From Cellulomonas xylanilytica (GTDB lineage: Bacteria; Actinomycetota; Actinomycetes; Actinomycetales; Cellulomonadaceae), in the NCBI RefSeq assembly GCF_007989805.1, contig NZ_BJUB01000001.1, forward strand, positions 62,001 through 126,000: a stretch of 64,000 nucleotides of DNA. The letters run 5' to 3'. The translations under genes were made by a program, and so were the position numbers. The notes below the pieces were generated by a model. That model worked only from the letters and a program-made list of their open reading frames with translations. It was not told where the DNA came from and made no database searches. How positions within the stretch are numbered: position 1 is the first letter of the stretch; the number at the start of each line of letters is the position of its first letter. This document shows, in pieces, positions 26,510 to 36,811 of this stretch.

Positions 26510-27922
26510 ATGACGCGCCTGCCTGCCCGTGCGACCGCCCTGGCCGGCGCCGTGCTGCTCCTCGCGGCCTGCACCGGCACCCCGGAGCCCGCGGCGGCAC
26601 AGCGGCGTGACGTCGGCGTGCAGCTGTTCCAGTGGACCTGGGACGCGATCGCCGCGGAGTGCACCGACACGCTCGGCCCCGCGGGCTACGCCTGGGTGGT
26701 CACCAGCCCGCCGCAGGAGCACATCGTCGGCGAGCAGTGGTGGACGTCGTACCAGCCCGTCAGCTACCGGGTCGAGTCCCGGCTCGGCACGCGCGACCAG
26801 TACGCGGCCATGGTCGAGACGTGCCACGACGCCGGCGTCGACGTGTGGGCCGACGCGGTGGTCAACCACATGACCGGCCAGGACCAGCCGGGCACGGGCT
26901 GGGCTGGCTCGCCGTACAGCCACGACGACTACCCGGGCATCTGGACCGAGGCCGACTTCCACCACTGCGGCCTGACCCCGAACGACGACATCGCGAGCTA
27001 TCAGGACGCCGCCCAGGTGCAGACGTGCGAGCTGGTGAACCTGGCGGACCTCGCCACCGAGACCGAGCGCGTCCGGTCGACGATCACCGCGTACCTGGAG
27101 GACCTGCTCTCGCTCGGCGTCGACGGCTTCCGGATCGACGCGGCCAAGCACATGCCCGCCGAGGACGTCGCCGCGATCGTCGCGGACCTGCCCGAGGGGA
27201 CCGGGATCGCGCAGGAGGTCATCCGGGGCAGCGGCGAGCCGATCACGCCGGAGGACTACCTGGGCAACGGGCAGGTCTACGAGTTCGCGTACGGCAAGGA
27301 GCTCCAGGGCGTGCTGGCGAGCTCGCCCGGCCGGGCTCTCGAGCTGGGCGCCTCCGCGTCGTGGGTGCCGTCCGACCAGGCGGTGGTCTTCGTCGACAAC
27401 CACGACACCGAGCGCAACGGCTCGACGCTGAGCTACGCCGACGGCGAGCGGTACGCGCTGGCGAACGTCCTCATGCTCGCGGGCTCGTACGGCACGCCGG
27501 TGGTCTACAGCGGCTACGCGTTCTCCGACCGCGATGCCGGGCCGCCCCAGGACAGCGACGGCCGGGTGCTCGACGCCTCCTGCGGCGAGGCGCAGGAGGA
27601 CGGGGACTGGGTCTGCCAGCACCGCTGGCCGCAGGTCGCGGGGATGGTCGGCTGGCGCAACGTGGTCGGTGACGCGCCGCAGGTCGACCTCTGGTCGGAG
27701 GGCGACGCCGTGGCGGTCGGCCGCGGCGAGCGCGGCTTCGTCGTCGTGAACCTGGGTGACGACGAGCTGCGCGCGGAGCTGGCGACGAGCCTGCCCGACG
27801 GCGACTACTGCGAGGTGCTGGAGGCGCAGGGCTGCTCCCGGTCCACCGTCCGGGACGGCGCGATCAGCGTCACGGTCCCGCCGATGTCGGCGCAGGCCTG
27901 GCACGTCGACGCGCGCCCCTGA
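26510..27922 (+). CDS. Secreted lipoprotein alpha-amylase (GH13)
   Basis: The 470-residue enzyme has a lipobox LLLAAC (Cys21), so it is tethered outside the cell and would cut starch or long maltodextrins. The GH13 catalytic triad is intact: nucleophile Asp210 (GFRIDAAKHM), acid/base Glu236 (AQEVIRG) and Asp299 (VDNHDTER). The ADAVVNHM strand and the C-terminal all-beta domain are also present. It resembles short animal-like bacterial alpha-amylases. ATG 26510 was chosen because GGATGGTG lies just upstream; ATG 26501 is possible. An operator-like palindrome precedes it. Confidence 0.93.
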   Translation: MTRLPARATALAGAVLLLAACTGTPEPAAAQRRDVGVQLFQWTWDAIAAECTDTLGPAGYAWVVTSPPQEHIVGEQWWTSYQPVSYRVESRLGTRDQYAAMVETCHDAGVDVWADAVVNHMTGQDQPGTGWAGSPYSHDDYPGIWTEADFHHCGLTPNDDIASYQDAAQVQTCELVNLADLATETERVRSTITAYLEDLLSLGVDGFRIDAAKHMPAEDVAAIVADLPEGTGIAQEVIRGSGEPITPEDYLGNGQVYEFAYGKELQGVLASSPGRALELGASASWVPSDQAVVFVDNHDTERNGSTLSYADGERYALANVLMLAGSYGTPVVYSGYAFSDRDAGPPQDSDGRVLDASCGEAQEDGDWVCQHRWPQVAGMVGWRNVVGDAPQVDLWSEGDAVAVGRGERGFVVVNLGDDELRAELATSLPDGDYCEVLEAQGCSRSTVRDGAISVTVPPMSAQAWHVDARP

Positions 27923-27927
27923 GCGCG

Positions 27928-27957
27928 GGACGGCCCCGCCGTGCGGCGGGGCCGTCC
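27928..27957. terminator. Bidirectional terminator between the alpha-amylase and alpha-glucosidase genes
   Basis: A perfect 13-bp stem (GGACGGCCCCGCC with its complement) closes a GTGC loop between the convergent stops at 27922 and 27966. Confidence 0.85.
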
Positions 27958-27965
27958 ACCAGGGC

Positions 27966-29702
27966 TCAGGCGGTGCAGCGAGCCCAGGCGGTGACGTCCG
28001 ACGGCACCAGGACGGTGCCGTCGTCGGCGACCGAGAGGTCGGCCGAGGACAGCAGCACCTCGGCGCCCGCGGGCAGTGCCACCGGCTCCGGGCCCAGGTT
28101 GGCGACCACCAGGACGTCCCGGTTCACGAACGCGATGACGTCGTCGCCGAGGCCGTGCAGCCACTCCATCCCGCCCGAGCCGAGCCCCGACTCGCGGCGC
28201 AGCCGCAGCGCCGAGCGGTACGTCTCGTACGTCGACCCCTCGACACCGCGCTGGGCGTCGAGCGCGTAGGTCGCCCACGCGGCCGGCTGCGGCAGCCAGG
28301 TCACCCCGGTCGGCGAGAAGCCGAAGCCCTCCGCGTCCGCGGCCCACGGCAGCGGCACCCGGCACCCGTCACGACCGCGCTCCGCACCGCCGGTCCGGAA
28401 GAACGCCGGGTCCTGGCGCAGGTCGTCGTCGAGCGACGTGTGGTCGGGCAGGCCGAGCTCCTCGCCCTGGTACAGGTACGCGGAGCCGGGCAGGCCGAGC
28501 ATGAGGAGCGACGCGCAGCGGGCCCGGCGCAGGCCGAGGGTCTCGTCCGGCTGCTCGTCGCCGTGGCCGATGCCGTTCGGGCGGGAGCCGGGCTCGGCCA
28601 GGCCGAGCCGCGAGGCGTGCCGGACGACGTCGTGGTTGGACAGCACCCACGTGGTGGGAGCGCCGACGGCGTCCGACGCACGGTAGGAGGCCTCGACGAC
28701 CGTCCGCAGCGCCGAGGCGTCCCAGTGCGTCGCCAGGAACGCGAAGTTGAAGGCCTGCTGCATCTCGTCCGGCCGCACGTACCGCGTCAGCCGGGACAGG
28801 GGCTCCACCCAGGCCTCCGCGACGAGCGCGCGGTCGCCGGGGTACTCGGCGAGGACCTTGTTCCAGGCGCGGTAGATGTCGTGCACGCCGTCCTGGTCGA
28901 ACATGGGGCCCTGGTTCCCCGCACCCGACACCGTGTCGGTGGGCTCGACGTCGTCGGACCCCTCGATCATGGAGACGTGCCCGTCCCAGTCGGGCAGGCC
29001 GGGGGCCTTGACCATGCCGTGCGCCACGTCGATGCGGAAGCCGTCGACGCCGCGGTCGAGCCAGAACCGCAGGACGTCCTCGAACTCGGACCGCACCTCG
29101 GGGTGCTCCCAGTCGAGGTCCGGCTGGCGCGAGTCGAACAGGTGCAGGTACCACTCGCCGGGCGTGCCGTCGGGGTCCGTCGTCCGTGTCCACGCCGGGC
29201 CGCCGAAGATCGACTGCCAGTTGTTGGGCGGCTCCGTCCCGTCGACCCCGCGGCCCTCACGGAACAGGTAGCGGGCGCGCTCGGGGGAGCCCGGGCCCGC
29301 GGCGAGCGCGGCCTGGAACCAGACGTGCTCGTCGGAGGTGTGGTTGGGCACCAGGTCGACGATCACGCGCAGGCCGAGACCGTGCGCGCGCTCGAGCATC
29401 TCGTCGAAGTCGGCGAGCGTGCCGAAGAGCGGGTCGACGTCGCGGTAGTCGGCCACGTCGTAGCCGGCGTCGGCCTGCGGGGACCGGTAGAACGGCGAGA
29501 GCCAGACGGCGTCCACGCCGAGCTCGGCCAGGTGCTCGAGGCGGGAGGTCACGCCGGGCAGGTCGCCGATGCCGTCGCCGGACGCGTCCGCGAACGAGCG
29601 CGGGTAGACCTGGTAGATCACGGCATCCCGCCACCACTCGCCGTCGGGCGATCCGGCGGTGTGCACCAGGGTGCGCAGGGGTCGGGTGTCGATCGTCGTC
29701 AT
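27966..29702 (-). CDS. Alpha-glucosidase / oligo-glucosidase (GH13, cytoplasmic)
   Basis: The 578-residue enzyme has no signal peptide and would release glucose from imported malto-oligosaccharides. It begins with WWRDAVIYQVYPRSFADASGDGIGDLPG, the start of the GH13 barrel. The catalytic residues are Asp225 (FRIDVAHGM), Glu296 (VAEAWVEP) and Asp358 (SNHDVVR). QPDLDW (conserved region V) groups it with exo-acting alpha-glucosidases. ATG 29702 has a GAGG site about 10 bases upstream. It lies 80 bases downstream of the LacI gene on the same strand and is probably in its operon. Confidence 0.94.
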   Translation of the reverse strand: MTTIDTRPLRTLVHTAGSPDGEWWRDAVIYQVYPRSFADASGDGIGDLPGVTSRLEHLAELGVDAVWLSPFYRSPQADAGYDVADYRDVDPLFGTLADFDEMLERAHGLGLRVIVDLVPNHTSDEHVWFQAALAAGPGSPERARYLFREGRGVDGTEPPNNWQSIFGGPAWTRTTDPDGTPGEWYLHLFDSRQPDLDWEHPEVRSEFEDVLRFWLDRGVDGFRIDVAHGMVKAPGLPDWDGHVSMIEGSDDVEPTDTVSGAGNQGPMFDQDGVHDIYRAWNKVLAEYPGDRALVAEAWVEPLSRLTRYVRPDEMQQAFNFAFLATHWDASALRTVVEASYRASDAVGAPTTWVLSNHDVVRHASRLGLAEPGSRPNGIGHGDEQPDETLGLRRARCASLLMLGLPGSAYLYQGEELGLPDHTSLDDDLRQDPAFFRTGGAERGRDGCRVPLPWAADAEGFGFSPTGVTWLPQPAAWATYALDAQRGVEGSTYETYRSALRLRRESGLGSGGMEWLHGLGDDVIAFVNRDVLVVANLGPEPVALPAGAEVLLSSADLSVADDGTVLVPSDVTAWARCTA

Positions 29703-29782
29703 GCGGGCATGCCTCACTTCGGGGTGTCTGAGAAGGGGGGAGGCGCCGTTGCCGAACAGGGTCCCGGGGGACCCGCGGTCGG

Positions 29783-30856
29783 TCAGAGTACGGCGGGGGC
29801 CTGTGTGGGCACAGCGACCGAGGTCAGACCGGGTGCGGCACCGGTGGAGCCGCGCACGATGAGCTCGGGGTGGAACTTCAGCTCGGTCCGGGACGCGTGC
29901 GTGCCGTTGATCTCCCCGACGAGAGCGGAGACCGCCGCGTGACCCATGGACAGGACGGGCTGGCGCACGGTGGTCAGCGGCGGGTCGGTGAAGGCGATCA
30001 GCGGGGAGTCGTCGAAGCCGACCACCGACAGGTCGCCCGGCACGGAGAGCCCGCGCGAGCGGGCCGCACGGATGGCGCCGAGAGCCATGAGGTCGGAGCC
30101 GCAGATGATCGCGGTGTGCCCGGAGTCGATGAGCTCGAGGGCCGCCGCCTGGCCGCCCTCGACCGTGAACAGCGTCGTGACGACGTGCCTGTCCGGGTCG
30201 GTCACGCCCAGGTGGCGCTCGAGGTTGACCGCGAACTCCACCCGTTTGCGGGCAGCGGGCACGAAGCGCTCGGGTCCGATCGCTAGGCCGATCGAGCGAT
30301 GGCCGAGCGAGACGAGGTGGCGGAAGGCGAGGTCCAGGGCCGCCGAGTCGTCGGTGGAGACGGACGGGGCGTCGACGCCGTCGGCGAAGCCGTTGACCAG
30401 GACGATCGGCATGCCGCGGCTGCGCAGGCGGTGGTACCGCTCCTTGCTGGCGGTCGTGTCGGCGTGCAGACCGGACACGAAGACGATGCCGTCGACGGCG
30501 TGCTCCAGCAGCATCTCGACGTACTGGTCCTCGGTGGTCCCGCCGGGGGACTGCGTGCACAGCAGCGGCGTGTAGCCGCGCTCGGTCAGCATCGTCTCGA
30601 TGACCTGCGCGAACGCGGGGAACACGGGGTTCGACAGCTCAGGCACCACGAGGCCGACGAGACCGGCGGACCGGGTGCGCAGCTTCTCGGGTCGCTCGTA
30701 CCCGAGCACGTCGAGGGCCGCCAGCACGGCCTGCCGCGCCTGGGCCGACACGCCGTGCTTGCCGTTGAGGACCCGAGACACCGTTGCTGTGCTGACGCCG
30801 GCCTGTTCGGCCAGATCCGTCAGTCGGGTGCGCACAGGCGGCAGCGTAGGGGACAC
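29783..30856 (-). CDS. LacI-family regulator of the maltodextrin locus (MalR-like)
   Basis: The 357-residue protein has an N-terminal HTH/hinge (TRLTDLAEQAGVSTATVSRVLNGKHGVSAQAR) and a periplasmic-binding-protein-like effector domain. Its position between alpha-glucosidase and malEFG, divergent from malE, makes it the probable repressor of the maltose genes. Two starts are credible: GTG 30856 with AGGAGG four bases upstream, and GTG 30835, which gives the usual short LacI N-terminus and lies seven bases after TACGCT (30848-30843). I list the longer form. Operator candidates lie at 30956-30973 and 26474-26491. Confidence 0.93.
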   Translation of the reverse strand: MSPTLPPVRTRLTDLAEQAGVSTATVSRVLNGKHGVSAQARQAVLAALDVLGYERPEKLRTRSAGLVGLVVPELSNPVFPAFAQVIETMLTERGYTPLLCTQSPGGTTEDQYVEMLLEHAVDGIVFVSGLHADTTASKERYHRLRSRGMPIVLVNGFADGVDAPSVSTDDSAALDLAFRHLVSLGHRSIGLAIGPERFVPAARKRVEFAVNLERHLGVTDPDRHVVTTLFTVEGGQAAALELIDSGHTAIICGSDLMALGAIRAARSRGLSVPGDLSVVGFDDSPLIAFTDPPLTTVRQPVLSMGHAAVSALVGEINGTHASRTELKFHPELIVRGSTGAAPGLTSVAVPTQAPAVL

Positions 30857-30955
30857 CGGACCTCCTCGTCCGTCGTGGTTCATGGGTGGTTCCGGGTGGC
30901 CCAGCGGGCGTGGGGGCACCCTCTGAAACCGTTGCCTGAAAGTTACCGTAACGAC

Positions 30956-30985
30956 TTGCAAGCGCTGTGGCAACGACGCTAACTT
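30956..30985 (+). promoter_or_regulatory. malE promoter with overlapping LacI-type operator
   Basis: TTGCAA (30956-30961) and TAACTT (30980-30985) are 18 bases apart. An imperfect operator, TTGCAAGCGCTGTGGCAA (30956-30973), covers the -35 and most of the spacer; it contains the AGCGCT centre and TTGC/GCAA ends typical of LacI-family sites. A separate 11-base palindrome GTTACCGTAAC (30942-30952) lies immediately upstream and may serve the divergent LacI gene. Confidence 0.6.
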
Positions 30986-31050
30986 CGGCCCATCAGGCCA
31001 GCGTCGGTGGGGTTCCGCCGCGCGGCACACACCCCACTTTGGAGATGACG

Positions 31051-32292
31051 ATGCGACGGAGCATCCCTGTCGTCGCGGCGACGCTCGGCCTCGCGCTGAC
31101 GCTCACCGCGTGCTCGGGCTCGGGCGACACCGGCGACGACACGTCGGCCGCCCCCACGGAGAGCGCCGGTGCGACCGGCACCCTGACGATGTGGGTGGAC
31201 GACACCCGCATCAACGAGATGGAGCCGGTGGTCGCGACGTTCACCGAGTCGACCGGCATCGACGTCGAGCTCGTGCAGAAGGCGTCGGGCGACATCGGCA
31301 AGGACTTCGTCGCGCAGGTCCCCACCGGCGAGGGCCCCGACGTGATCATCTCGGCGCACGACGGCCTGGGCGAGTGGGTCAACAACGGCGTGGTCGCGCC
31401 GCTCGAGCTCGGTGACAAGGCCGGTGACTTCTCCGAGTCGGCCATCGCCGGTGTGACCTACGACGGCAAGGTCTACGGCACGCCGATCTCCATCGAGAAC
31501 ATCGCGCTCGTCCGCAACAACGCGCTGCTGACGGACACCCCCGCGGCGACGTTCGACGAGCTGGTCGCGCAGGCCAAGTCGGCCGGCACCCCGTTCTCGG
31601 TGCTCGTCCAGCAGGGCCCCGACTCGGACCCGTACCACCTGTACCCGCTGCAGACGTCGTTCGGTGCCCCCGTGTTCGAGCAGTCCGCGGACGGCTCCTA
31701 CACGGACACGCTCTCGATGGGCGGCCCCGCCGGTGACGCGTTCGCCGCGTACCTGGCCAAGCTCGGCGCCGAGGGCGTCCTCGACCTCGCGGTCGACGGC
31801 GAGAAGGCCAAGCAGGCGTTCCTCGACGGCCAGGCGCCGTACATGATCACCGGTCCGTGGAACACCTCGGCGTTCGAGGAGGCCGGCATGGACATCGCCG
31901 TCCTCCCCGTCCCGAGCGCGGGTGGCCAGCCCGCCCAGCCGTTCGTCGGCGTCCAGGGTGCGTTCGTCTCCGCGAAGTCGGAGAACCCGGTGCTCGCCAA
32001 CGAGCTCGTCGTGAACTTCCTGTCGACCGAGGCCGCGCAGGACGCGCTGTACGCCGAGGGTGGCCGCATGCCCGCCAACTCGGCGTCGGCCGCGAAGGTG
32101 GACAACGGGATCCTCAAGGGCTTCGGCGAGGCGGGCGCCACCGGCGCCCCCATGCCGGCCATCCCCGCGATGAGCTCCGTGTGGGCCTTCTGGGGCGCCA
32201 CCGAGGCGCAGATCATCAGCGGGCAGGCCGAGCCGGTCAGCACGTGGAACACGATGGTCGCCAACGTCCAGGACGCCGTCGACAAGGTCTGA
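31051..32292 (+). CDS. malE: Maltose/maltodextrin-binding lipoprotein
   Basis: This 413-residue solute-binding protein has a lipobox LTLTAC (Cys21) followed by a Ser/Gly/Asp-rich linker, then the MalE fold with LTMWVDDTRINEM, DVIISAHDGLGEWVNNG and ITGPWNTSAFEEAG blocks. It delivers malto-oligosaccharides to MalFG. ATG 31051 has GGAG six bases upstream; ATG 31045 is inside that site and less likely. The ATPase (MsiK/MalK type) is not encoded here, as is usual in actinobacteria that share one ATPase among sugar importers. A strong hairpin follows the gene. Confidence 0.95.
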   Translation: MRRSIPVVAATLGLALTLTACSGSGDTGDDTSAAPTESAGATGTLTMWVDDTRINEMEPVVATFTESTGIDVELVQKASGDIGKDFVAQVPTGEGPDVIISAHDGLGEWVNNGVVAPLELGDKAGDFSESAIAGVTYDGKVYGTPISIENIALVRNNALLTDTPAATFDELVAQAKSAGTPFSVLVQQGPDSDPYHLYPLQTSFGAPVFEQSADGSYTDTLSMGGPAGDAFAAYLAKLGAEGVLDLAVDGEKAKQAFLDGQAPYMITGPWNTSAFEEAGMDIAVLPVPSAGGQPAQPFVGVQGAFVSAKSENPVLANELVVNFLSTEAAQDALYAEGGRMPANSASAAKVDNGILKGFGEAGATGAPMPAIPAMSSVWAFWGATEAQIISGQAEPVSTWNTMVANVQDAVDKV

Positions 32293-32297
32293 CGGTG

Positions 32298-32343
32298 AAG
32301 GACGTCCCGCCGGCGGCGCGCAGCCGCCCGGCGGGACGTCCTT
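32298..32343 (+). terminator. Intercistronic hairpin between malE and malF
   Basis: A perfect 15-bp inverted repeat (AAGGACGTCCCGCCG at 32298-32312 with its complement at 32329-32343) closes a 16-base loop. No T-run follows. It probably stabilises the malE message or partly terminates, keeping binding protein above permease. Confidence 0.7.
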
Positions 32344-32427
32344 CCTGCACGCCGTGCCTTGCCGGCAGCACGCCGTGCCCCTGCCGGCGATCCCCGTAGC
32401 AGCCACCTGCGTCCCCGGAGGACCCGC

Positions 32428-34044
<1,617 letters not shown>

Positions 34045-34045
34045 G

Positions 34046-34954
34046 ATGGCCAGCACCGTCGTGGACCGCGAGACGCCGAGCACCGTCGTGGAGCGGGACG
34101 GCGCCCCCCGCGGGCGTCGCTGGTGGATCGAGATCGGGTGGCGGCACGTCGTCGGCATCGTGACGATCGTGATCTGCATCGTGCCGCTCGTGTACGTCCT
34201 GTCCGCCTCGCTCAACCCGGGCGGGACGCTGACCGGCTCGAACCAGCTGTTCCGCACGATCGACCTGCAGAACTACCGCGAGCTGTTCGAGGGCAACTAC
34301 AGCAGCTGGTTCGCCAACTCGATCGTCATCTGCACCGTGACCTCCATCGGCACGGTCCTCATGGGCGGCGCCGCCGCGTACGCGTTCTCGCGGTTCCGGT
34401 TCCAGGGGCGGCAGGGCGGCCTGACCGCGCTGCTGATCGTGCAGATGTTCCCGCAGATGCTCGCGTTCGTGGCGATCTTCCTCGTGCTGCTCTCCATCGG
34501 TGACGTGTTCCCGATGCTCGGCCTGAACAGCCGGCTCGGGCTCATCGCGGTCTACCTGGGCGGCGCGCTCGGCGTGAACACGTTCCTCATGTACGGGTTC
34601 TTCAACACGGTCCCGCGCGAGCTCGACGAGGCGGCCAAGATCGACGGTGCCACGCACGCACAGATCTTCTGGACGATCATCCTGCGCCTCGTCGCGCCGA
34701 TCCTCGCCGTGGTCGGCCTGCTGTCGTTCATCGGGACGTTCGGCGAGTTCATCATCGCCAAGGTCGTGCTGCAGCGCCCCGACGAGTTCACGCTCGCCGT
34801 CGGCCTGTACTTCTGGGCGGCCGACGAGCGCAACGCCCGCTGGGGCCTGTTCGCCGCCGGCGCCGTGCTCGCCGCCATCCCCGTCGTCCTGCTCTTCCTG
34901 GCCCTGCAGAGGTACATCGTGTCCGGGCTGACGGCCGGGTCGGTCAAGGGCTGA
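34046..34954 (+). CDS. malG: Maltose ABC transporter permease MalG
   Basis: This 302-residue permease has six membrane helices and the EAA-loop motif ELDEAAKIDGATHAQIFWTI that docks the shared ATPase. It pairs with MalF, whose gene ends one base upstream. A charged N-terminal tail precedes helix 1. The next gene, a GH13 enzyme, begins two bases after its stop, so transport and intracellular breakdown are one transcript. Confidence 0.95.
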   Translation: MASTVVDRETPSTVVERDGAPRGRRWWIEIGWRHVVGIVTIVICIVPLVYVLSASLNPGGTLTGSNQLFRTIDLQNYRELFEGNYSSWFANSIVICTVTSIGTVLMGGAAAYAFSRFRFQGRQGGLTALLIVQMFPQMLAFVAIFLVLLSIGDVFPMLGLNSRLGLIAVYLGGALGVNTFLMYGFFNTVPRELDEAAKIDGATHAQIFWTIILRLVAPILAVVGLLSFIGTFGEFIIAKVVLQRPDEFTLAVGLYFWAADERNARWGLFAAGAVLAAIPVVLLFLALQRYIVSGLTAGSVKG

Positions 34955-34956
34955 GC

Positions 34957-36795
34957 GTGGGCCACCTTCTCGACCAGCCCCACCACGACGGCTCGGAGCT
35001 GTACGTCCGGCGCGCCACGCCGCGGCTGGGCGACGTGGTCCCGGTGCGGGTCCGCGTCCCGGCGTCGGGGACCGAGCGGGCCGTCTGGCTGCGCACGGTC
35101 CGCGACGCCGAGCCGCGGATGGTCCCCACGCGGCTCGAGCGGGTCGACGCCGATGCGCGCTGGTACGTCGGCGACGTACCGGTGCACAACCCCGTGGCCG
35201 CCTACCGGGTCCTGCTCGACGAGCCGGGCGGCTACCGGTGGCTGAACGGCCGCGGCCTGCACGCCCGCGACGTGCCGGACGCCGGCGACTTCCGGCTGAC
35301 CGTGCACGACCCGGCCCCGGCCTGGATGGACACCTCCGTGGTCTACCAGGTCTTCCCCGACCGGTTCGCGCGCTCGGGCCGGGAGACCGGCACCCCTCCC
35401 GACTGGGCCCAGCCCGCGGCCTGGGACGACGAGCCCATCGCGTCCGGCCCGGGAGTCGCGCAGCAGTACTTCGGCGGCGACCTGCCCGGCGTCGAGCAGC
35501 GCCTCGACCACCTGCAGCGCCTCGGCGTCGACACCCTGTACCTGACACCGGTGTTCCCGGGCCGCTCCAACCACCGCTACGACGCGAGCACGTTCGACCA
35601 CGTCGACCCGCTGCTGGGCGGCGACGAGGCGCTCGCGTCGCTGAGCCGTGCGGTGCACGCCCGGGGCATGCGGATCCTGGGCGACCTGACGACGAACCAC
35701 ACCGGCGCCGGGCACGAGTGGTTCGGGCGCGCCCGCGCCGACCGGTCGAGCGAGGAGTCGTCGTTCTACTACTGGACCGAGGAGGAGCCCGGGTACGTCG
35801 GCTGGCTCGAGCACGCGTCCCTGCCGAAGCTCAACTACAACGCCCCGGCGCTGGCCGGGCGGATGGTCGAGGGGCCGGACTCCGTGATCGGCCGCTGGCT
35901 GGTCGAGCCGTACTCCCTGGACGGCTGGCGGATCGACGTCGCCAACATGACCGGCCGCTACGCCGACGACGACCTGACGCTCCAGGTGGCCCGGACCATC
36001 CGGTCGACCATGCACGCGCTGAACCCCGAGGCGGTGCTGGTCTCCGAGCACTTCCACGACGCCGGCACCGACCTGGCCGCGGGCGGCTGGCACGCGAACA
36101 TGAACTACTCGGCGTTCACGCGGCCCGTGTGGACGTGGCTGGTGGACCCGGACCTGGACCTCGGCTTCCTGGGCATGCCGGTGAGCATCCCGCGCCGGGA
36201 CGGCGTCTCCATGGTCGAGACCATGCGCGACTTCGACTCGACGGTGCCGTGGGCCGTGACCACCCACCAGTGGAACATGCTGGGCTCGCACGACACCGCG
36301 CGGCTGCGCACCGTCGTCGGGACGCGCGAGCGGGTCGAGCTCGCCGCCGGCCTGCTGTTCACCTACCCGGGGACGCCGGCGATGTTCGCGGGCGACGAGG
36401 GCGGGTTGACGGGTACCAACGGTGAGCACGCCCGCGGCACGATGCCCTGGGACCAGATCGACGCCGGCGGTGGGCCGCGCTGGGACTCGGCGACGTTCGA
36501 GATCTACCGGTCGCTCATCGCGGTCCGGCGCGGCTCCCGGGCACTGCGGGAGGGCGGCATGCGCTGGGCCGTCGTGACCCCGGACGCGGTCGCGTACCTG
36601 CGCGAGACGACCGACGAGCGCGTGCTCGTGCTCGTCGCGCGCGGGCCCTGGGAGGGCACCGTCCTGCCGCGGCACCTGCTCGCGCCGGGTGCGTCGCCGG
36701 AGAACCTGTACGGCGGCGCGGACCTCGACGTGCGACCGGACGGGCTGGGCCTGCCCGGCGACGGGCCGGGTGTGCAGGTCTGGCGGCTCGCCTGA
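34957..36795 (+). CDS. Intracellular GH13 maltodextrin hydrolase (neopullulanase/cyclomaltodextrinase-like)
   Basis: The 612-residue enzyme lacks a signal peptide. An N-terminal beta domain (residues 1-110, an N-domain like CBM34 in maltogenic amylases) precedes the barrel start TSVVYQVFPDRFARSG. The catalytic triad is Asp327 (GWRIDVANM), Glu364 (VSEHFHD) and Asp446 (GSHDTAR). The order of domains fits cyclomaltodextrinase or neopullulanase-type enzymes that process imported dextrins. It follows malG by two bases. GTG 34957 is the only start near the operon junction. Confidence 0.9.
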   Translation: MGHLLDQPHHDGSELYVRRATPRLGDVVPVRVRVPASGTERAVWLRTVRDAEPRMVPTRLERVDADARWYVGDVPVHNPVAAYRVLLDEPGGYRWLNGRGLHARDVPDAGDFRLTVHDPAPAWMDTSVVYQVFPDRFARSGRETGTPPDWAQPAAWDDEPIASGPGVAQQYFGGDLPGVEQRLDHLQRLGVDTLYLTPVFPGRSNHRYDASTFDHVDPLLGGDEALASLSRAVHARGMRILGDLTTNHTGAGHEWFGRARADRSSEESSFYYWTEEEPGYVGWLEHASLPKLNYNAPALAGRMVEGPDSVIGRWLVEPYSLDGWRIDVANMTGRYADDDLTLQVARTIRSTMHALNPEAVLVSEHFHDAGTDLAAGGWHANMNYSAFTRPVWTWLVDPDLDLGFLGMPVSIPRRDGVSMVETMRDFDSTVPWAVTTHQWNMLGSHDTARLRTVVGTRERVELAAGLLFTYPGTPAMFAGDEGGLTGTNGEHARGTMPWDQIDAGGGPRWDSATFEIYRSLIAVRRGSRALREGGMRWAVVTPDAVAYLRETTDERVLVLVARGPWEGTVLPRHLLAPGASPENLYGGADLDVRPDGLGLPGDGPGVQVWRLA

Positions 36796-36799
36796 TCGT

Positions 36800-36805
36800 T
36801 ACGCT
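36800..36805 (+). promoter_or_regulatory. Candidate -10 element (TACGCT) for leaderless dgt
   Basis: TACGCT ends six bases before GTG 36812, only a few bases after the stop of the GH13 gene, giving dgt its own transcription start. Confidence 0.5.
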
Positions 36806-36811
36806 GGCACG

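Noticed and set aside
30942-30952. Palindrome GTTACCGTAAC considered as a separate repressor site
   Set aside because: It is short and not repeated elsewhere; kept only as a note within the malE promoter entry.
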